Assembly (NCBI GenBank): GCA_018399285.1
Contig: JAGYOW010000022.1
Span: 1 to 49,842, forward strand
Source of the DNA: Desulfotignum sp.
GTDB lineage: Bacteria > Desulfobacterota > Desulfobacteria > Desulfobacterales > Desulfobacteraceae
Reading direction: 5' to 3'
DNA: 49,842 bases
This document shows, one piece after another, positions 46,919-49,842 of this stretch. A program made the translations under genes and the position numbers. The notes under the pieces are model-generated. The model ran no database searches and was not told the origin of the DNA. It worked only from the letters and a program-made list of their open reading frames with translations. Position 1 is the first letter of the stretch. Each line of letters starts with the position of its first letter.

Positions 46919-47392
46919 ATGATGAAATCAATGTATGTCATGACGTGTGCTGCCGTGTTTACAGCCGTTGTTACGATGCTGGCCGGCGGGTGTGCGTCCA
47001 GCCGATCGTCGGAAGTGTATTCCAGGGATCAGGCCCGTCAGGTCCAGACCGTGATGATGGGGACTGTGGAATCGGTCAAGTATGTCACCATCGAAGGGAC
47101 CAAAACCCCGGTGGGAACCGCTGCCGGCGGGGTTGCCGGCGGGGTGCTGGGCAGTACGGTGGGAGGCGGTTCAGGCCGCACGGTGGCAACCGTGATCGGT
47201 GCGCTGGCCGGAGCTGCTGCCGGGACGGCGGCGGAAGAAGGCATCACCCGGAAGCCCGGCCTTGAAATTGTTGTGACAAAAGACACAGGCACCACCATTG
47301 TGGTGGTCCAGGAAGCGGATGTGGAAGTGTCCCCGGGAGACCGGGTCCGGATCATCACCGCGGCTGACGGCACTACCCGGGTGTCCAGATAA
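46919..47392 (+). CDS. Glycine-zipper outer-membrane lipoprotein (SlyB/Pcp-like)
   Basis: A 157-residue lipoprotein. The signal peptide ends in LAGGC with Cys at residue 25. A short soluble part (VMMGTVESVKYVTIEG) leads into a glycine-zipper two-helix region, GGVAGGVLGSTVGGGSG and VIGALAGAAAGTAAEEG. The end (VVVQEADVEVSPGDRVRIIT) is a small beta domain. SlyB-like proteins help preserve outer-membrane integrity. An AGGGGG site precedes tandem ATGs at 46919 and 46922. Confidence 0.88.
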   Translation: MMKSMYVMTCAAVFTAVVTMLAGGCASSRSSEVYSRDQARQVQTVMMGTVESVKYVTIEGTKTPVGTAAGGVAGGVLGSTVGGGSGRTVATVIGALAGAAAGTAAEEGITRKPGLEIVVTKDTGTTIVVVQEADVEVSPGDRVRIITAADGTTRVSR

Positions 47393-47443
47393 TTTTTTTA
47401 AAACCATCCATCTGCAAGTTGTGATTAAATAAAAGAGACATTA

Positions 47444-49291
47444 ATGAAAAAACAAATTCAGACCAACGACAAATTGCGCAATATCGCCATCATCGCCCAT
47501 GTGGACCATGGAAAGACCACCCTGGTGGATGCCATGTTCCGTCAGAGCGGTATTTTCAGGGAAGGACAGCAGGTGGATGAACGCCTCATGGACAGCATGG
47601 ATCTTGAGCGGGAGCGGGGCATTACCATTGCCGCCAAGAACTGTTCCGTGGTGTGGAAAGATGTGAAAATCAATATCATCGATACCCCGGGCCATGCGGA
47701 TTTCGGCGGGGAAGTGGAACGGGCCCTGTCCATGGCGGACAGTGCTATCCTTCTGGTGGATGCATCGGAAGGCCCGTTGCCCCAGACCCGGTTCGTTCTG
47801 AAAAAAACCTTTGAAGCAAGGCTGCCGGTCATGGTGATCATCAACAAGATCGACCGCAAAGATGCCCGGCCCGATGAAGTGCTGGACATGGTGTATGATC
47901 TGTTTATCGATCTGGAGGCCACCGAGGATCAGCTGGACTTTATTTATTTTTATGCCATCGGCAGAGACGGGATTGTCAAGCGGGAACTGGATGCGGATGT
48001 GCCTCATCTGCATGATCTGTTTGATACCATTGTCGAACAGATGCCTCCCCCGTCCTATGATCCGGAAGCCCCGTTTCAGATGCTGGTGTCTGATCTCGGA
48101 TATTCCGACTATCTGGGACGTCTGGCCATCGGCAAGGTGTTCAATGGAGCTGCCGCGTCCAATGAATCATTGGTGTGTCTGGGAGAAAATGACCACCAGA
48201 TTCTGTTGAAAGTGACCAAGCTGCAATCCTATAAAGGCATGACCCTGGTGCCGGTGGACCGGGCCGATCCCGGCGATATTGTGGTGCTGTCCGGTATCGA
48301 GGATGTCAGGATCGGAGATACCATCTGTACCCGCCAGGCCCCTTGTGCCCTGCCCCGGATCACAGTGGATGAGCCCACGGTGTTCATGCAGTTTGCCATT
48401 ACCAATTCGCCGTTTGCCGGCCGGGAAGGCAAATATGTCCAGTCCAGGAAAATCCGGGAACGCCTGCTCAAGGAAACCTTGAAAAATGTGGCCATTGAGG
48501 TGGAAGACAGTACCACGGACGAAAGTTTTGTGGTCAAGGGCAGAGGCGAACTGCAGCTGGCCATTTTGATCGAAACCATGCGCCGGGAGGGGTTTGAGCT
48601 GTGTGTGAGCCGGCCAAAGGTGATTTATAAGCAGGGTCAGGGGGAAACTCTGGAACCGATTGAACATCTGTTTGTGGATTGTGAAGAGGATTTCATGGGG
48701 GTGGTGACGGAAAAACTGTCCATCCGCAAAGGCAAAATGACCAATTTGGTGAACAACGGCAAAGGAAGGGTCCGCATCGAGTTTTCCATCCCGTCCCGTT
48801 CCCTGATCGGTTACCGGGACGAATTTCTCACCGACACCCGGGGTACTGGGATCATGAATTCCTATCTGGCCGGATACGAGCCGTTCCGGGGGGAATTCCC
48901 CGTGCGCTTCAACGGGTCTCTGGTCTCGGACCGGCAGGGCACGGCCGTTCCCTATGCCCTGTTCAACCTGGAACCCCGGGGACAGCTGTTCATTGTGCCC
49001 GGCACGCCGGTGTATGAAGGTATGGTGATCGGTGAGCACAACCGGGCCACGGATATTGATGTCAATCCCTGCAAAGAGAAAAAACTCACCAACATGCGGG
49101 CATCGGGCAAGGATGAAAACGTGGTGTGTACGCCCGTGCGGGAGATGACCCTGGAAAAGGCCATCCATTTTATTACAGATGATGAAATGGTGGAGGTGAC
49201 CCCGGTGTCCATCCGGTTGCGCAAAACGATTTTAAATGCCCAGAAGCGGCACCAGATGGTCGGGAAACTCAAGAAAAAAGAGAAGGAGTAG
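47444..49291 (+). CDS. typA: Ribosome-associated GTPase TypA/BipA
   Basis: A 615-residue translational GTPase involved in ribosome assembly and stress adaptation. The G motifs are AHVDHGKTTLVDAMF, DLERERGITIAAKNCSV, DTPGHADFGGEVERAL and INKIDRKDARP; domains II, III and V and the BipA-specific C-terminal domain (SLIGYRDEFLTDTRGTGIM and MRASGKDENVVCTP) follow. Full length and intact. Its 3' end is followed by a large hairpin. Confidence 0.96.
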   Translation: MKKQIQTNDKLRNIAIIAHVDHGKTTLVDAMFRQSGIFREGQQVDERLMDSMDLERERGITIAAKNCSVVWKDVKINIIDTPGHADFGGEVERALSMADSAILLVDASEGPLPQTRFVLKKTFEARLPVMVIINKIDRKDARPDEVLDMVYDLFIDLEATEDQLDFIYFYAIGRDGIVKRELDADVPHLHDLFDTIVEQMPPPSYDPEAPFQMLVSDLGYSDYLGRLAIGKVFNGAAASNESLVCLGENDHQILLKVTKLQSYKGMTLVPVDRADPGDIVVLSGIEDVRIGDTICTRQAPCALPRITVDEPTVFMQFAITNSPFAGREGKYVQSRKIRERLLKETLKNVAIEVEDSTTDESFVVKGRGELQLAILIETMRREGFELCVSRPKVIYKQGQGETLEPIEHLFVDCEEDFMGVVTEKLSIRKGKMTNLVNNGKGRVRIEFSIPSRSLIGYRDEFLTDTRGTGIMNSYLAGYEPFRGEFPVRFNGSLVSDRQGTAVPYALFNLEPRGQLFIVPGTPVYEGMVIGEHNRATDIDVNPCKEKKLTNMRASGKDENVVCTPVREMTLEKAIHFITDDEMVEVTPVSIRLRKTILNAQKRHQMVGKLKKKEKE

Positions 49292-49300
49292 AAACGCCGT

Positions 49301-49373
49301 CCCCCCGGGGCACCTTATGACCGGCCCGAGATTTTTCAAATCTGACGGCCCGGCCCCAAGGCACCCCGGGGGG
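49301..49373. terminator. Large imperfect palindrome between convergent typA and aminotransferase genes
   Basis: CCCCCCGGGGCACCTT (49301-49316) pairs with AAGGCACCCCGGGGGG (49358-49373) at 14 of 16 positions. Inside, CCGGCCCG with its partner and AGATTT/AAATCT (329-343) extend the stem almost to a 3-base TTC loop. It starts 10 bases past the typA stop and would serve both convergent genes, although neither side has a T-tract. It could also be a dispersed palindromic element. Confidence 0.6.
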
Positions 49374-49450
49374 CTTGTTCCACGTTATTGGCATTCATCC
49401 TGTCTGTGATGGTCTGATGAGATCTGTTCAGGTTAAAAAAACAGATCGCA

Positions 49451-49842
49451 TCAGGAATGGATAATTTTGAAGTCACTGCCTTCGGGGTGGTCTGCCTGGA
49501 ACCGGGTCAGACGGTCCGCCAGTTCGTTGAACCGCTCTTTTCCGGTCAATGACACACAGGCCCGCAACCCTTCGTGGCGGTCACTGCCCGTGGTGCTCAA
49601 GGAGATGGCGCTGATGCCGTAATAAAGCAGTTCCTCCACCAGTTCCACGCCCGTGAATCCCGGGTAGGAGATGGTGAAATAAAACCCGTCGGCAATGGGT
49701 TTGTCATCATCCATGTCATATACAATCTTGAACCCGTTTTGGGTAAACATCTTTTTCATGGCCCCGGCCCGGTCCCCGTATTCTTTGACATGGTCCACAA
49801 AATTGAATTCCCCGGAGTTTACCGCTTTGAGCAGCCCTAACA
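49451..49842 (-). CDS. PLP-dependent aminotransferase class I/II, C-terminal part, cut by the window end
   Basis: The last about 130 residues of an aminotransferase. The frame is open to the end of the window, reading LLKAVNSGEFNFV ahead of the internal GTG that could be mistaken for a start. DGFYFTISYPGFTGVELVEE, then LLYYGISAISLSTTGSDRHE and GLRACVSLTG are typical of the small domain with the substrate-carboxylate Arg. Substrate unknown. Confidence 0.75.
   Translation of the reverse strand, partial: LGLLKAVNSGEFNFVDHVKEYGDRAGAMKKMFTQNGFKIVYDMDDDKPIADGFYFTISYPGFTGVELVEELLYYGISAISLSTTGSDRHEGLRACVSLTGKERFNELADRLTRFQADHPEGSDFKIIHS

Noticed and set aside
48167-49168. Minus-strand ORF of 333 codons antisense to typA
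   Set aside because: Shadow of the clearly coding typA frame; composition is biased and no start signal is present.

Overview
The window (49.8 kb, about half G+C) reads as chromosomal core sequence of an anaerobic, sulfate-reducing-type Desulfobacterota, most likely Desulfobacteraceae (Desulfobacter/Desulfotignum-like). This is inferred from the gene mix: a selenocysteine peroxiredoxin, a pyrrolysine-free MttB-family methyltransferase, a ThiF-ThiE fusion, DapL-type lysine synthesis, ADP-forming acyl-CoA synthetase, paired MoeA proteins and a GlnD/PII/GlnA cluster. No rRNA, phage, IS element or CRISPR array was seen.

Layout. 1-1.6 kb: MttB-family methyltransferase and a small membrane protein. 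1.6-3.8 kb (minus): broken geranylgeranyl-reductase-like flavoprotein and broken cyclopropane-fatty-acid-synthase-family gene. 4-6 kb (minus): operon of a Sec-peroxiredoxin, with in-frame UGA at the peroxidatic position and a SECIS-like hairpin, and a multi-pass membrane protein. 6-7.5 kb: NodT-type outer-membrane lipoprotein. 7.7-11.1 kb (minus): TPP-riboswitch-led thiS-thiG-thiH-thiFE operon. 11.1-12.4 kb (minus): damaged tRNA-Glu, small membrane protein and MltB-like transglycosylase. 12.6-17.4 kb (minus): tatA, glnD, glnB, glnA, covering Tat export and nitrogen control/assimilation. 17.7-19.7 kb: MoxR ATPase plus VWA (CoxE-like) pair, convergent with tatD. 20.7-25.9 kb: ftsE, ftsX, envC-like, ctpA and divergent polysaccharide deacetylase, a cell-division/peptidoglycan-remodelling operon. 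26-31 kb: hotdog thioesterase, TetR regulator, acyl-CoA synthetase, panB, DUF2520 Rossmann protein. 31-34.5 kb (minus): M16C metalloprotease and a winged-helix protein. 34.6-39.9 kb: rsmA, dapL, moeA, and a MoeA-periplasmic-binding-domain fusion. 40-41.1 kb (minus): VWA-OmpA lipoprotein. 41.4-49.3 kb: uppP, phosphohexomutase, UvrD-like helicase, MFS transporter, glycine-zipper lipoprotein, typA. The end of the window cuts a PLP aminotransferase.

The most striking biology is the Sec-peroxiredoxin operon, with a palindrome inside its promoter. A second striking property is technical or evolutionary: six sharply bounded patches (about 1.64-3.8, 11.1-12.95, 15.37-15.49, 18.33-19.87, 25.0-26.46 and 39.33-39.96 kb) in which conserved genes, including glnA, glnD and a tRNA-Glu, carry dense 1-2 base indels while protein similarity continues from frame to frame. 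Because unrelated and probably essential genes are hit with boundaries inside genes, low-quality consensus sequence is a likelier cause than true gene decay. The broken genes are therefore annotated by the product they evidently encoded.
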